DNA from: Rhodopseudomonas palustris
GTDB lineage: Bacteria; Pseudomonadota; Alphaproteobacteria; Rhizobiales; Xanthobacteraceae
Reading direction: 5' to 3'
Length of the DNA: 64,000 nt
Assembly (NCBI RefSeq): GCF_007005445.1
Contig: NZ_CP041387.1
Span: 4,789,501-4,853,500 of the forward strand
Part shown: positions 47,214 to 55,605 of the stretch, one piece after another
Numbering within the stretch: position 1 is the stretch's first letter
Layout: the number at the start of each line of letters is the position of its first letter
The notes under the pieces: generated by a model
Seen by the model: only the letters and a program-made list of their open reading frames with translations
Database searches by the model: none
What the model was told of the DNA's origin: nothing
Program-made: the position numbers and the translations under genes

Positions 47214-48128
47214 CTATAGCGGTGCAGCGACAGCCGGACCGCCGCTGTGTCTAGACGGAGGCCGCCGCCGCCGCAGCTTGCGCCGGGTCCATAACCAGAC
47301 GCCGGTGATCAGCAGCCCGAGCAGCACCACCGAGGTGACGACGTTGAGCGTGCCCGACAGCCAGGTCGACCAGTTCCCTTCGTGCAGCAGCCGCGGCCAG
47401 TTGCGCGGCAGCGGCGTGACGCCGTCCGGCGTGAAGGTGTAGGCGCGCAGTTCGCCGTCCTGGTAGATCCGGGCGATCATCCGTCCGCCGCGATTGGCGA
47501 TCATCGTCAGACGCGACACGTCGTGCGACTGCGCGACTCGCTCGACCGCGTCGGTCAGCTTGACTGTCAGCCGCGCCGGCGGTGGACCGCTGCTGAAAGT
47601 CAGCCCGAACGCGATGCACAGGCCAGTAAGCGGGCTGAGCACCAGCAACGGCAGCGTGAACCATGCCGCGCCCTTGTGCCAGCCGGCGACGCTGTTGCGC
47701 AGCCGCGGCAGCCCCATCAGCACGCCGATCGCCATCAGCATCGTCAACGCGATCGTCGAGGCGATCACCAGCCATTCGGAGCCGAGCAGCCGTTCGTGGG
47801 TGCGCCGCGCCCACAGCAGCAGGTCGCCGGTCGGATCGCTCGCCGCCGCTTCGCCGGTGGCCAGATCGATCGGCCCTGTGCCGACGCCGAGCAGCCGCAT
47901 CTGCTGGCCGGTGGCGTTGATCGCCAGACCCCGCGCCTTGCCGTCCGGATCGTGACGTTGGATCAGCTCAGTGAGACGGGCGGCGTCGATCACGCCCGCG
48001 GGCAGGCCCCTGGACTGCAGCATCGGTTCGAGCGACAGGATCAGGCCGGTGACGATGACGGCGAGCAGCGGCAGCGCGAATACCAGGCTGGTCCAGCGGT
48101 GCAGTTTGAGAAGCAATACGTTGTTCAT
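47214..48128 (-). CDS. PepSY-associated transmembrane protein
   Basis: 304 residues. It has the layout of PepSY-TM (PF03929) proteins: an N-terminal helix after LLLKLHRWTSLVFALPLL, a periplasmic loop, then helices near residues 165-180 and 190-215, with WHKGAAWFTLPLL, and a last helix VVTSVVLLGLLITGVWLWTR. His residues in the helices (LHRWTS, RTHERLL) resemble those of the ferric-reductase-like members of this family. Its gene overlaps the TetR stop by 4 bases (ATGA) and it precedes the efflux genes, so it is in the same unit. Function inferred only broadly. Confidence 0.8.
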   Translation of the reverse strand: MNNVLLLKLHRWTSLVFALPLLAVIVTGLILSLEPMLQSRGLPAGVIDAARLTELIQRHDPDGKARGLAINATGQQMRLLGVGTGPIDLATGEAAASDPTGDLLLWARRTHERLLGSEWLVIASTIALTMLMAIGVLMGLPRLRNSVAGWHKGAAWFTLPLLVLSPLTGLCIAFGLTFSSGPPPARLTVKLTDAVERVAQSHDVSRLTMIANRGGRMIARIYQDGELRAYTFTPDGVTPLPRNWPRLLHEGNWSTWLSGTLNVVTSVVLLGLLITGVWLWTRRKLRRRRPPSRHSGGPAVAAPL

Positions 48129-48772
48129 GGTCGAATTTCGGGGTTGCGATAGGCGGCGAGGAATACGCGAATTCCACCGTCGATCAGGGCTGCGACGTCG
48201 TCCGCGCTGGGCCGGCCGAGCTGCAACTCCCATTGCAAATGCAACCGGCCCTGGACGAGGCTGAGAAACTGGGTGGCGGCGAGGCCGATATCCGGGATGC
48301 GCAGCAACTGCTGCGCCACCGCGGCGCGGAGAAAGGTCGCAACCTCTTGTTCGCAGCGGCGCGGCCCCGCCGCCATGAACACCTCGGCCATTTTTGGAAA
48401 CCGCGCGGCATTGCTCATCACCAGCCGGTGCAGCTTCAGCCCGCGGTCGTCGAGAAAGAAAGCAGTGTAGTCACGAGCGATGGCCCGCAGCGCCGGCTCC
48501 AGCTCGATTGGTCTGCCGTCCGGCTGCCACAGCATCTGCGGCCCGATACTGCGGCATTCGTCGTCGACCAGCGCCGACAGCAGCGCGTCCTTGCTGGCGA
48601 AATGGACGTACAACGTCGCCTTGGAGACGCCGGCCTCGCGAGCGATCGCATCCATGCTGGTGACGTCGAAGCCGTGAGTCGTGAAAAGTTTTCGCGCGGC
48701 GCCGAGCACCTGCCGCAGTTTCCGGTTTTCGCCGCTCGGGTCGATGGCTTGGTGTCTTCGGGGACGGGGCAT
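48125..48772 (-). CDS. TetR-family regulator of the efflux operon
   Basis: 215 residues from the ATG at 48772; an ATG at 48781 would add three residues. The helix-turn-helix (MDAIAREAGVSKATLYVHFA) matches TetR/AcrR and the C-terminal ligand domain is of TetR_C type. It is the promoter-proximal gene of a four-gene unit with the PepSY protein, adaptor and RND pump. A perfect 19-bp palindrome lies 84 bases before its start, so it most likely represses the unit and itself until a pump substrate binds. Confidence 0.92.
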   Translation of the reverse strand: MPRPRRHQAIDPSGENRKLRQVLGAARKLFTTHGFDVTSMDAIAREAGVSKATLYVHFASKDALLSALVDDECRSIGPQMLWQPDGRPIELEPALRAIARDYTAFFLDDRGLKLHRLVMSNAARFPKMAEVFMAAGPRRCEQEVATFLRAAVAQQLLRIPDIGLAATQFLSLVQGRLHLQWELQLGRPSADDVAALIDGGIRVFLAAYRNPEIRP

Positions 48773-48855
48773 TGAACTCATCACCAACGGGTGCGGCATG
48801 GCACAGGTAGAGTGTAGCCGTCTGAGCCTATCGGTTCGCCGACAGACCGGCAACA

Positions 48856-48874
48856 AAACTAAACCGTTTAGTTT
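48856..48874. promoter_or_regulatory. TetR operator for the efflux operon
   Basis: AAACTAAAC, one central C, GTTTAGTTT: a perfect 9-bp inverted repeat, AT-rich in a GC-rich context. It lies 84 bases upstream of the TetR gene, in the typical operator position and length for TetR-family repressors. Confidence 0.8.
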
Positions 48875-49580
48875 ATTTAAAAGCCATGTTGCCGCAGGTA
48901 TTTGAGTGCCGTTCACGGTGATTGCCGTCAGCGATCCCGGAGGTGACGGGGCAATCCCGGCCCATCCGCGTGACGACGGTGAGCCTCGTCGACGTCGGAT
49001 CGGCGTTCCCCGCCTTGATGAGACCACCGGGCGACGCGCCGTTGCCTCGTTCGGTCGTCTGATTCGCTCCTCGGTGATTCGGCGCTGCGCGACGGGCCAT
49101 TTGCGGCGTATGCACTGTCACTCTGTCCGGGAAATCCCGAATCACGTGCGGCCACTGAGCGCGTCGCCAGGACGGCCCGACGGATCGGTGATCCGAAGCA
49201 GACGCGCCACGAGGTGAATGCGCCGGTGCGTCGCGTTGCCGCGCCGTCGGCGCTGCGCGCCCGCCGGTTCTCCGCCGGCTCTTTCGGTGCTCCGTTTGTC
49301 CGGCAAATCACCAACTCGCACAGCCTGATGCGTGACGGTAACATCTAAGCCTGAAGATCGCGGGAAACTGTCGGGATCGCGGACGGAACTGGGCACGCGA
49401 TCTTCGCGGTGCGGCCGGTGCGTCGATGCCGCGCAGGTGAGGTCGCGCGATGCTCTCCCTTAGTAGCCGTTGCGTCGTCCTTAAGCGTGCTGAAACTTGC
49501 GCCTGTTGAAATTCCGGGGCGTTGATAACATGCTGCAGTTGCAACCGTCTGGTGATCATTCCAACAGGTATGGAGGTAGT
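48875..49580. other. 706-base intergenic region without a supported gene
   Basis: This gap separates the efflux operator from the small secreted protein at 49581. Short reading frames exist, but none has a family-like protein with a good ribosome site. A weak TTGAAA-type element near 49505 may belong to the promoter of the 49581 gene. No hairpin-plus-U-tract, tRNA or repeat was recognised. A small RNA cannot be excluded. Confidence 0.4.
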
Positions 49581-49922
49581 ATGCGCTCCTCATCGATGAT
49601 TCTTCTCGGTGCCATCGCGTTCGTCGCCGCGCTGTCGGTTGTGAACCAAGGCGGTGTGCCCCATCCGACGCTGATCGAGCCAGCCGTTGCAGCGACACCG
49701 GTCGCGCCGCCGGTCAGCGCGTTCCGCACCGTGACGTCGTCGACCTGCGCGTCCAACGGTTGCCCGACCTCCTGCGAAGCGGATGAAGCGCTGATCTCCG
49801 CGATCTGCATCGGGCCGAGCAGTGCCAAATTCAGCGACAACCTTTCCCTGGAGAACGGGCAGATGACCGCGAGCTGCGGCCCGCGCTCCTCCACCATCGT
49901 GGTGTCCTGCGCGCGCAAATAA
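49581..49922 (+). CDS. Small secreted Cys-rich protein of unknown function
   Basis: 113 residues. The signal peptide is MRSSSMILLGAIAFVAALSV, with cleavage near AVAATP. The mature part of about 75 residues carries six Cys residues (TCASNGCPTSCEADEALISA, then an isolated Cys before IGPSS, SCGPRSS and SCARK), which fits a disulfide-stabilised fold. GGAGG precedes the start. I do not recognise a family. It is followed 75 bases later by a small membrane protein. Confidence 0.7.
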   Translation: MRSSSMILLGAIAFVAALSVVNQGGVPHPTLIEPAVAATPVAPPVSAFRTVTSSTCASNGCPTSCEADEALISAICIGPSSAKFSDNLSLENGQMTASCGPRSSTIVVSCARK

Positions 49923-49997
49923 CGCAGGCAGTTCGCTTCTGGGAGCCGGCGGCCGACAACGCACCGCGGGCTCCCGTCAGTCTCAAAGGTCTCTCCG

Positions 49998-50402
49998 ATG
50001 CAAAACTGGTTCATCGCACTCGCCGTCGCGGTGCTGCTGCTCATCGGCTTCGCCGCCGGACCGATGTCCGTCGTCGTCGCCTTCCTGGCATTCTGGGTCA
50101 CGCTGTATCTGGTGTGGGCCCGCGACCTCGGCTTCAAGGACACCTGGGCGCGCTACGGTCTGCAGCGCGTCAAGCCGCCGTTCTGGGCGGCGGAGAACAA
50201 GGTCTGGTTCTTCCCGATCTTCGACGACCGGACCAAGGTGATGAAGGCCGCCGCGGTGCCGCTGTTGATCGTCGCGCTCAGCCTGATGCTGCCGACCTCG
50301 GTGGTGCGGATCGGCACGCTGGTCGTGCTGGCATGGTACTGCCTCGAGATCTACCGGTCGCAGAAGGGCATGGATCAGCTCGACCGCGCGCGGTTCAACT
50401 AA
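49998..50402 (+). CDS. Small integral membrane protein of unknown function
   Basis: 134 residues with about four hydrophobic segments: the N-terminal FIALAVAVLLLIGFAAGPMS, VVVAFLAFWVTLYLVW, and two after residue 80 (AAAVPLLIVALSLMLP, VRIGTLVVLAWYCLEIY). A basic/aromatic cytoplasmic loop lies between (LQRVKPPFWAAENKVWFFPI). AAAGGT precedes the ATG. It ends at a very strong hairpin. No family recognised. Confidence 0.75.
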   Translation: MQNWFIALAVAVLLLIGFAAGPMSVVVAFLAFWVTLYLVWARDLGFKDTWARYGLQRVKPPFWAAENKVWFFPIFDDRTKVMKAAAVPLLIVALSLMLPTSVVRIGTLVVLAWYCLEIYRSQKGMDQLDRARFN

Positions 50403-50447
50403 TTCGGCCCGCGCCGATCTTCCGGCGCGCGCACGAGACGATGTTCG

Positions 50448-50488
50448 GCGAACGGCGGGTGTGGGGCGGCCCCACGCCCGCCGTTCGC
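50448..50488 (+). terminator. Very strong 19-bp intergenic hairpin
   Basis: 50448-50466 pairs with 50470-50488 through 18 Watson-Crick pairs and one G-U, leaving a three-base CGG loop. It lies 46 bases after the small membrane protein stop and well before the phasin gene. There is no U-tract directly after it, so it is a Rho-assisted terminator, an mRNA stabiliser or a structural RNA. Confidence 0.6.
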
Positions 50489-50642
50489 GCGAGCGCGGTT
50501 AGGCATATTTAAGGGCTGCTCAGTTAGTACTGGACGGCGCTGCAGATTTTGCGATCATTGCGGCGAGCAGACGGTGGGCAATGGGCTTCGGCCGATCCGC
50601 CATTTGCCACTTGGGTAGCCGGGGAGCGTCTAGGAGGTCGCG

Positions 50643-50984
50643 ATGGCAGACAAGAACTCGTCCGACGTCATCTTGAATATGATGACCAAGAACCTCGAGC
50701 AGACGCGCGGCGCGATGACCAACTACCTCGAGTTCATCGGCAAGAGCATGTCGGTGGTGCCTCTGGGCCAGAGCAGTCAGGCCACCGCGCTGAAGGGCTA
50801 TGTCGATCGCAACGTTCAGGCGACGTTCGATTTCTCCCAGCAGCTTCTGCACGCCAAGGATTTCCAGGACGTCGTCCGGATCCAGACCGAGTTTTTGCAG
50901 ACTCAATTCCGGGTGCTGACGGATCAGGCCAAGGAGGTGGTCGAGATGACCCATCCGAAGGTGATCGTTCCGGGCGACGGCTAG
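50643..50984 (+). CDS. Phasin-family protein (polyhydroxyalkanoate granule)
   Basis: 113 residues, entirely helical by appearance, with the phasin_2 pattern: MMTKNLEQTRGAMTNYLEFI, then LLHAKDFQDVVRIQTEFLQT and FRVLTDQAKEVVEM. Phasins coat polyhydroxyalkanoate granules or act as small helical chaperones. AGGAGG before the ATG is an ideal ribosome site. It is a single gene upstream of a Cys-rich peptide gene; no PHA-synthesis gene is next to it. Confidence 0.85.
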   Translation: MADKNSSDVILNMMTKNLEQTRGAMTNYLEFIGKSMSVVPLGQSSQATALKGYVDRNVQATFDFSQQLLHAKDFQDVVRIQTEFLQTQFRVLTDQAKEVVEMTHPKVIVPGDG

Positions 50985-51061
50985 TTCGTGTCGGGAACGG
51001 TGTTGCGTGGATCGGCATTGAGGAAATGCTTCGACGATCTGCTCAGATTTGGAAAACCAAC

Positions 51062-51283
51062 ATGCTCAAGTTCATCGTCCCGATGGCCGCTGCGGCGTTG
51101 ATTGCCGGCTCCGCAGAAGCGCAACCGCAACGGCAGCCGGATCCAGGCTGCGGGCGCGACGTGTCAAGGCTGTGCCGCGCCGTGATGAACGAGTCCGATG
51201 GCGTGATTCTCAACTGCCTGCAGCAGAACCGCGCCAAGCTCAGTGCCAAATGCGCCAAGGTGCTTGCCGACCACGGGCAGTAG
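51062..51283 (+). CDS. Small secreted Cys-rich protein (Cys-rich repeat type)
   Basis: 73 residues. The signal peptide (MLKFIVPMAAAALIAGSAEA) is followed by about 50 residues with four Cys: CGRDVSRLCRAVMNESDGVI, then LNCLQQNRAKLSAKCAKVL. The C-x6-C, then C-x11-C arrangement with LQQNRAKLSxxC is that of a single Cys-rich/FGFR1-type (PF00839) repeat. The role is unknown; it probably sits in the periplasm. Confidence 0.75.
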   Translation: MLKFIVPMAAAALIAGSAEAQPQRQPDPGCGRDVSRLCRAVMNESDGVILNCLQQNRAKLSAKCAKVLADHGQ

Positions 51284-51387
51284 TGAGCCGGTCATGGGAT
51301 TGTAAGAGCGTCGCGAGGGAGCAATTCAGGCCCCGTCGCATGCCACCGATTGCGGCGCTTCGCTCGCACAGCGTCGCGGGGCTGTGA

Positions 51388-53073
51388 TCACGTCGATCCG
51401 CCGCTGACGCCTGCGACCGGAAGCACTTCGGTGGCGGCGCGGTCCGGCGATTCTTCCTTCCACCTCACCGAGCCGAACGGCCGTTCCAGCATCCGGCGCA
51501 CGCGGATCGGCTCCGGTCCGCGATGTAACGCGATCGCACGGCGGTGGAGGATTCGGTCGTCCTGCGTCGAGCGGCTGCGCTGACGCAAGTAATCGAGCCA
51601 GGTCGGGCAGTGATAGCGCTCGGTCCACAATTCGGGATCGGCGATGTCCCGCGCGATCGACCAGCCATAAGCGCCGTTGCGTTGGCGGCTGAGCTGCACC
51701 TCCTGCATCAAATTGTGAAACGCGCGGGCTTGGTCGGCGTCGATCCGGTACTCGATTTCGATCACCACTGGTCCGCTGCGCGGCGTCAGGGCCAGCTTGA
51801 CTTCCGGATCCGCGAGCAGTTCGGCGTCCTCGGTGCGGGGACCGACCGGAGGCATCGGGAGCAGGAAGGCGAGCACTGGAGAAGCCAGCATCGCCAGTCC
51901 CGACAGCAGCATCGACGGCGCGACGCCGGACAAGTCGGCGACGTGACCCCACCCCCAGCTTCCGATCGCGATGCCGCCCGAGATCGACGCCTGGAACGCC
52001 GCAAGCGAACGTCCTGCGACCCAGCGTGGCGCCGACAACTGCACGCCGATGTTGAACAGTGCGATCGCCAGCATCCACACTGCGCCTGCGATCACCAGCG
52101 CGGCGGCGGTGAGCAGCGGCGATCGGCTGATCGCAATCACCGCCATCGCCACGCCCATGATCAGCGCGCACAGCCGCACCGCGGCTTCGCTGCTCATGCG
52201 CTGCCGCGCGATCCCGACATTGAGCGCGCCGATCACCGCGCCGATGCCGAAGGCGCCGAGCAGCAACCCGTAGGTCTCGGCTCCGCTGTGCAAAAGGTCG
52301 CGCGCCACCAACGGCATCAGGGCCAGCACCGAAGAGCCGGCGATGCCGGTCACCAGCGTGCGGGTCAGCACGATCCGGATCGCCGGCGAGTTGGTGATGT
52401 AGCGCACGCCGGAGACGATCGCGCGGTTCAGCCGCTCCGGCGGCAGCCGCGGCGGTTCGCTCTCCCGGCGCCACAGCAGCAGCACGATCAGCAGCGGCAG
52501 ATACAGCACCGCATTGGCGGCGAACGCCGCCACTGCGCCAGCCGCCGCCACCACGATGCCGCCGACCGCCGGGCCGAAGCTGCGCGCGATGTTGTAGCTG
52601 ATGCCGTTGAGCGCCACCGCGGCCGGCAGCGTTTCGGCGGGAACTTGCTCGGAGACCGAAGCCTGCCAGGACGGACCGAACAGCGCCATGCCGGTGCCGA
52701 TCACGAAACAGAACAGCAGCAGAATGTTCGGAGTCACCAGGCCGAGATGCGCCAGCACCGCAAGCGTGGTGGCGCCGGCGAGGCCGATGCCGAGCGCTGC
52801 CAGCGCCACCAGGCGGCGGTCGTACATGTCGGCGATCGCACCGGCCGGCATCGCCACCAGCATGATCGGCAGCATCAGGGCGGTCTGCACCAGCGCCACC
52901 TTGTCGGCGGACGCGGTCATCTGCGTCATCGCCCAGGCGGCGCCGACGCCGTTGATCATCAGGCCGAGATTGGACAGCAGGCTCGCCAGCCAGATCCGCC
53001 GGAACAGCGCGTGCCGCAGCGGCGCCGCGATCCCGTCGCCGGAAAACAGCCCGCGCTTCGCCGTGCCCGCCAT
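51388..53073 (-). CDS. MFS exporter (EntS-like) with C-terminal ABM-like domain
   Basis: 561 residues from the ATG at 53073. Twelve helices fill about residues 20-420, starting FRRIWLASLLSNLGLMINGV, with AGAIADMYDRRLVALAALG at the loop 2-3 motif, as in MFS_3/EntS exporters. The last 130 residues are soluble (IEIEYRIDADQARAFHNLMQ) and look like an alpha/beta barrel of the antibiotic-biosynthesis-monooxygenase type, ending in a basic tail. This extension is known in some rhizobial MFS_3 proteins. It likely exports a small molecule. The gene stands between a Cys-rich peptide gene and moeB. Confidence 0.85.
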   Translation of the reverse strand: MAGTAKRGLFSGDGIAAPLRHALFRRIWLASLLSNLGLMINGVGAAWAMTQMTASADKVALVQTALMLPIMLVAMPAGAIADMYDRRLVALAALGIGLAGATTLAVLAHLGLVTPNILLLFCFVIGTGMALFGPSWQASVSEQVPAETLPAAVALNGISYNIARSFGPAVGGIVVAAAGAVAAFAANAVLYLPLLIVLLLWRRESEPPRLPPERLNRAIVSGVRYITNSPAIRIVLTRTLVTGIAGSSVLALMPLVARDLLHSGAETYGLLLGAFGIGAVIGALNVGIARQRMSSEAAVRLCALIMGVAMAVIAISRSPLLTAAALVIAGAVWMLAIALFNIGVQLSAPRWVAGRSLAAFQASISGGIAIGSWGWGHVADLSGVAPSMLLSGLAMLASPVLAFLLPMPPVGPRTEDAELLADPEVKLALTPRSGPVVIEIEYRIDADQARAFHNLMQEVQLSRQRNGAYGWSIARDIADPELWTERYHCPTWLDYLRQRSRSTQDDRILHRRAIALHRGPEPIRVRRMLERPFGSVRWKEESPDRAATEVLPVAGVSGGST

Positions 53074-53197
53074 CTGGGTCTGACCCTCCGCCGTCCTCGC
53101 CGCATCGCCGATTCTTCGACGCTCGAAACAGTGATGCCTGCGAAGCGCTCGCACTGTCCAGAGCCAACGTGGTGGAGGTCTCAGACCAAGCAGCAGC

Positions 53198-53998
53198 TCA
53201 AAGGTGCTGGCTCAGATCGGCGATGGTCGGCGCATCGCCATTCAGAGGATTTTGCGGGTCGCGGCTGTAGCGCAGCGTTTCGAACCGCATCGCGCGGGCG
53301 TCGATCATCACCAGCCGTCCGACCAGGCCCTCGCCGAAGCCGACGATCTCGCGGATCGCTTCCAGGGCCATCATCGAGCCGAGCATGCCGGCGAGCGCCC
53401 CCATCACCCCGGCCTCCTCGCAGCTCGGCACCGTGCCGGCTGGCGGCGGTTCGGGAAACAGGCAGCGATAGGTCGGGTTGGGCTCGCCCGCGGCGTTGCG
53501 TTCGTGGGCGCGGATCGTGGTCAACGATCCGTCGAACTGGCCGAGCGCCGCGGTGACCAACGGTTTTTTCGCCAGATAGCAGGCATCCGACACCAAATAG
53601 CGCGTGGCAAAATTGTCCGAGCCGTCGAGCACCAGATCGCAACCGCCGATCAGCGCCAGCGCGTTGGAGCCGTCGAGCCGCACCCGGTGCGACACCACGC
53701 GGACGTGCGGGTTCAGCGCCATGATCCGGTTCGCGGCGCTGTCGGCCTTGCGGGCGCCGATGTCCGGCGTTGCGTGGATGATCTGGCGCTGCAGGTTCGA
53801 CAGCGTGACGATGTCGTCATCGACGATGTCGAGCGTGCCGATCCCGGCGGCCGCGAGATACATCAGCACCGGCGCGCCGAGCCCGCCGGCGCCGACCACC
53901 AGCACCCGTGCACTCTTCAGTGCCGCCTGTCCGGGACCGCCGACATCGCGCAGCACGATGTGGCGGGCATAGCGTTCGAGTTCTTCGGCACTCAGCAT
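53198..53998 (-). CDS. moeB: MoeB/ThiF-type adenylyltransferase
   Basis: 266 residues. The nucleotide site is VLVVGAGGLGAPVLMYLAAA, followed by DDIVTLSNLQRQIIH and the DLVLDGSDNFATRY segment of E1-like enzymes. It adenylates the C-terminal Gly of MoaD (or ThiS) for sulfur transfer in molybdopterin or thiamine synthesis. The zinc-binding Cys pairs of E. coli MoeB are largely absent: only the Cys in YRCLFP is recognisable and the usual CPVCG is missing, as in other rhizobial relatives. It is monocistronic, and MoeB versus ThiF cannot be settled. Confidence 0.85.
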   Translation of the reverse strand: MLSAEELERYARHIVLRDVGGPGQAALKSARVLVVGAGGLGAPVLMYLAAAGIGTLDIVDDDIVTLSNLQRQIIHATPDIGARKADSAANRIMALNPHVRVVSHRVRLDGSNALALIGGCDLVLDGSDNFATRYLVSDACYLAKKPLVTAALGQFDGSLTTIRAHERNAAGEPNPTYRCLFPEPPPAGTVPSCEEAGVMGALAGMLGSMMALEAIREIVGFGEGLVGRLVMIDARAMRFETLRYSRDPQNPLNGDAPTIADLSQHL

Positions 53999-54204
53999 GA
54001 TCGGATGGTATCCTTCACTTCAGCGCTCGCGTTAGCACCGTCATCTGGACGACGCGCATCCGGCTCATCCTTTCCCGCAGTCAGGGGCAATTGTCCGGCG
54101 GGCGAGCCGTCGCGCGGGTGCCACGCCTCGAACCGGCGCCGCGTTGGCGCCGACCAAGCGATTATGGTTATTTGTGCATGGCGCAACGTTGCTCGGGAAT
54201 TGTC

Positions 54205-55545
54205 ATGAGATCGATGCTGGCTGCAACCCTGATCGTCGCCGGTGCCGCCACCCTGGCGGCGCATGGCGCGCACGCTGCGCCGAAACAGACCACGGCGGCA
54301 CCACCCGCGCCGCAGACGCCTGCGGAGACGGCCAAAACGCTGGCGCAGGCGGAGCGTCAGGCGATCCAGTCCGATCTCGCCTGGACCGGCGACTACAACG
54401 GCCTGATCAACGGCGAGGTGTCCGACCGGATGATCGCGGCGATCAAGCAGTTCCAGACCAACCAGGGTCACAAGCCGACTGGCGTGCTCAATCCGCAGGA
54501 GCGCGGGCAACTCGCCGCGGCGGCGCGCAAGCTGCAGGCCAGCGTCGGCTGGAAGCTGGTGGCCGATCCGGTCACCGGCGCACGGCTCGGCGTGCCCGGC
54601 AAACTGGTGCCGCAGCAGACATCGGATGCCAGCGGGACGCGCTGGAGTTCCTCCACCGGCACGATCCAGGTGGCGGCCTCGCGGCGCAAGGAGGCGGACG
54701 TCTCGATCGCCAAACTCGCCGAGCAGGAGAAGAAGCTGCCAGGCCGCAAGATCGAGTACAGCGCGGTCCGGCCCGACTTCTTCGTGCTGTCGGGCACCCA
54801 GGGTCAGAAGAAGTTCTACATCCGCGGCAGCTTCAAGAATGCCGAGGTGCGGCTGCTCACCGTGCTGTACGATCAGGCCACCGAAGGCACGATGCAGCCG
54901 ATCGTGGTGGCGATGTCGAGTGCCTACGATCCGTTTCCGGCCGGTGCGCAGGCCGGCCCGCCGCCGCGCAAGAAGGTCGAGTACTCGACCGGCACCATCG
55001 TCGGCGCCGACGGCGCGATCCTGGCCGATCGCGAGGCGGTCGACGGCTGTCTGTCGATCGTTGTTGCCGGCTACGGTCCTGCGGATCTGGCCAATCGCAG
55101 CAAGGCGCACGAGCTGGCGCTGCTGCGGATCTACGGTGCGTCCGATCTGAAGCCGCTGCCGATCGGCGGTTCCGCCAAGCCCGGAGCGGTCGAGATCACC
55201 GGCGTTGCTGATCCGCAGAGCCAGGGCGGCGGCGCGGCCGTCACCACGGTCAAGGCCCAACTCACTCCGGCCGGCAGCGCCGGTGGGCTGGCCGCGACGC
55301 CGGCGCCGAGCCTCGGCTTTTCCGGTGCGCCGGCACGGGATGCGGACGGGCGCTTCGCAGGACTGACGACGCTGCGTCTGCCGCTGGTGGCAGGACCGGC
55401 GGACAGCGCCGCGGCGCCGCAGGCGGCGCTGATCTCGGCCGACACCGTGCGCGGCTATCTTGCCAGCGTCGGCGTGAAGCTGGCCGACGGCAGCGCCAAG
55501 GATGCCAAAGCGAGCGTCGTCCGGGTGATCTGCGTGCGGAAGTAA
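54205..55545 (+). CDS. Exported peptidoglycan-binding protein with degenerate trypsin-like domain
   Basis: 446 residues. Signal peptide SMLAATLIVAGAATLAAHGA. At about 45-110 is a PG_binding_1-type domain (QAIQSDLAWTGDYNGLING, then IAAIKQFQTNQGHKPTGVL). A C-terminal region has the trypsin/HtrA pattern but looks inactive. The His block reads LADREAVDGC (residues 273-282) with no His, and the Asp block reads HELALLRI with Glu303. The Ser block LGFSGAP keeps Ser373. It is probably a periplasmic scaffold or inhibitor-like protein attached to peptidoglycan. The start at 54205 is favoured by the signal peptide; 54178 is an alternative. Confidence 0.75.
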   Translation: MRSMLAATLIVAGAATLAAHGAHAAPKQTTAAPPAPQTPAETAKTLAQAERQAIQSDLAWTGDYNGLINGEVSDRMIAAIKQFQTNQGHKPTGVLNPQERGQLAAAARKLQASVGWKLVADPVTGARLGVPGKLVPQQTSDASGTRWSSSTGTIQVAASRRKEADVSIAKLAEQEKKLPGRKIEYSAVRPDFFVLSGTQGQKKFYIRGSFKNAEVRLLTVLYDQATEGTMQPIVVAMSSAYDPFPAGAQAGPPPRKKVEYSTGTIVGADGAILADREAVDGCLSIVVAGYGPADLANRSKAHELALLRIYGASDLKPLPIGGSAKPGAVEITGVADPQSQGGGAAVTTVKAQLTPAGSAGGLAATPAPSLGFSGAPARDADGRFAGLTTLRLPLVAGPADSAAAPQAALISADTVRGYLASVGVKLADGSAKDAKASVVRVICVRK

Positions 55546-55605
55546 TCCCCGCGGACTCACTACCAGCGTCGTCCGAAGTGATTGAATGAATTCCCTTCAT
55601 ATCTA

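Noticed and set aside
48906..49217. A 103-codon reading frame in the long intergenic gap
   Set aside because: Arg-rich, motif-free and without a clear ribosome site.
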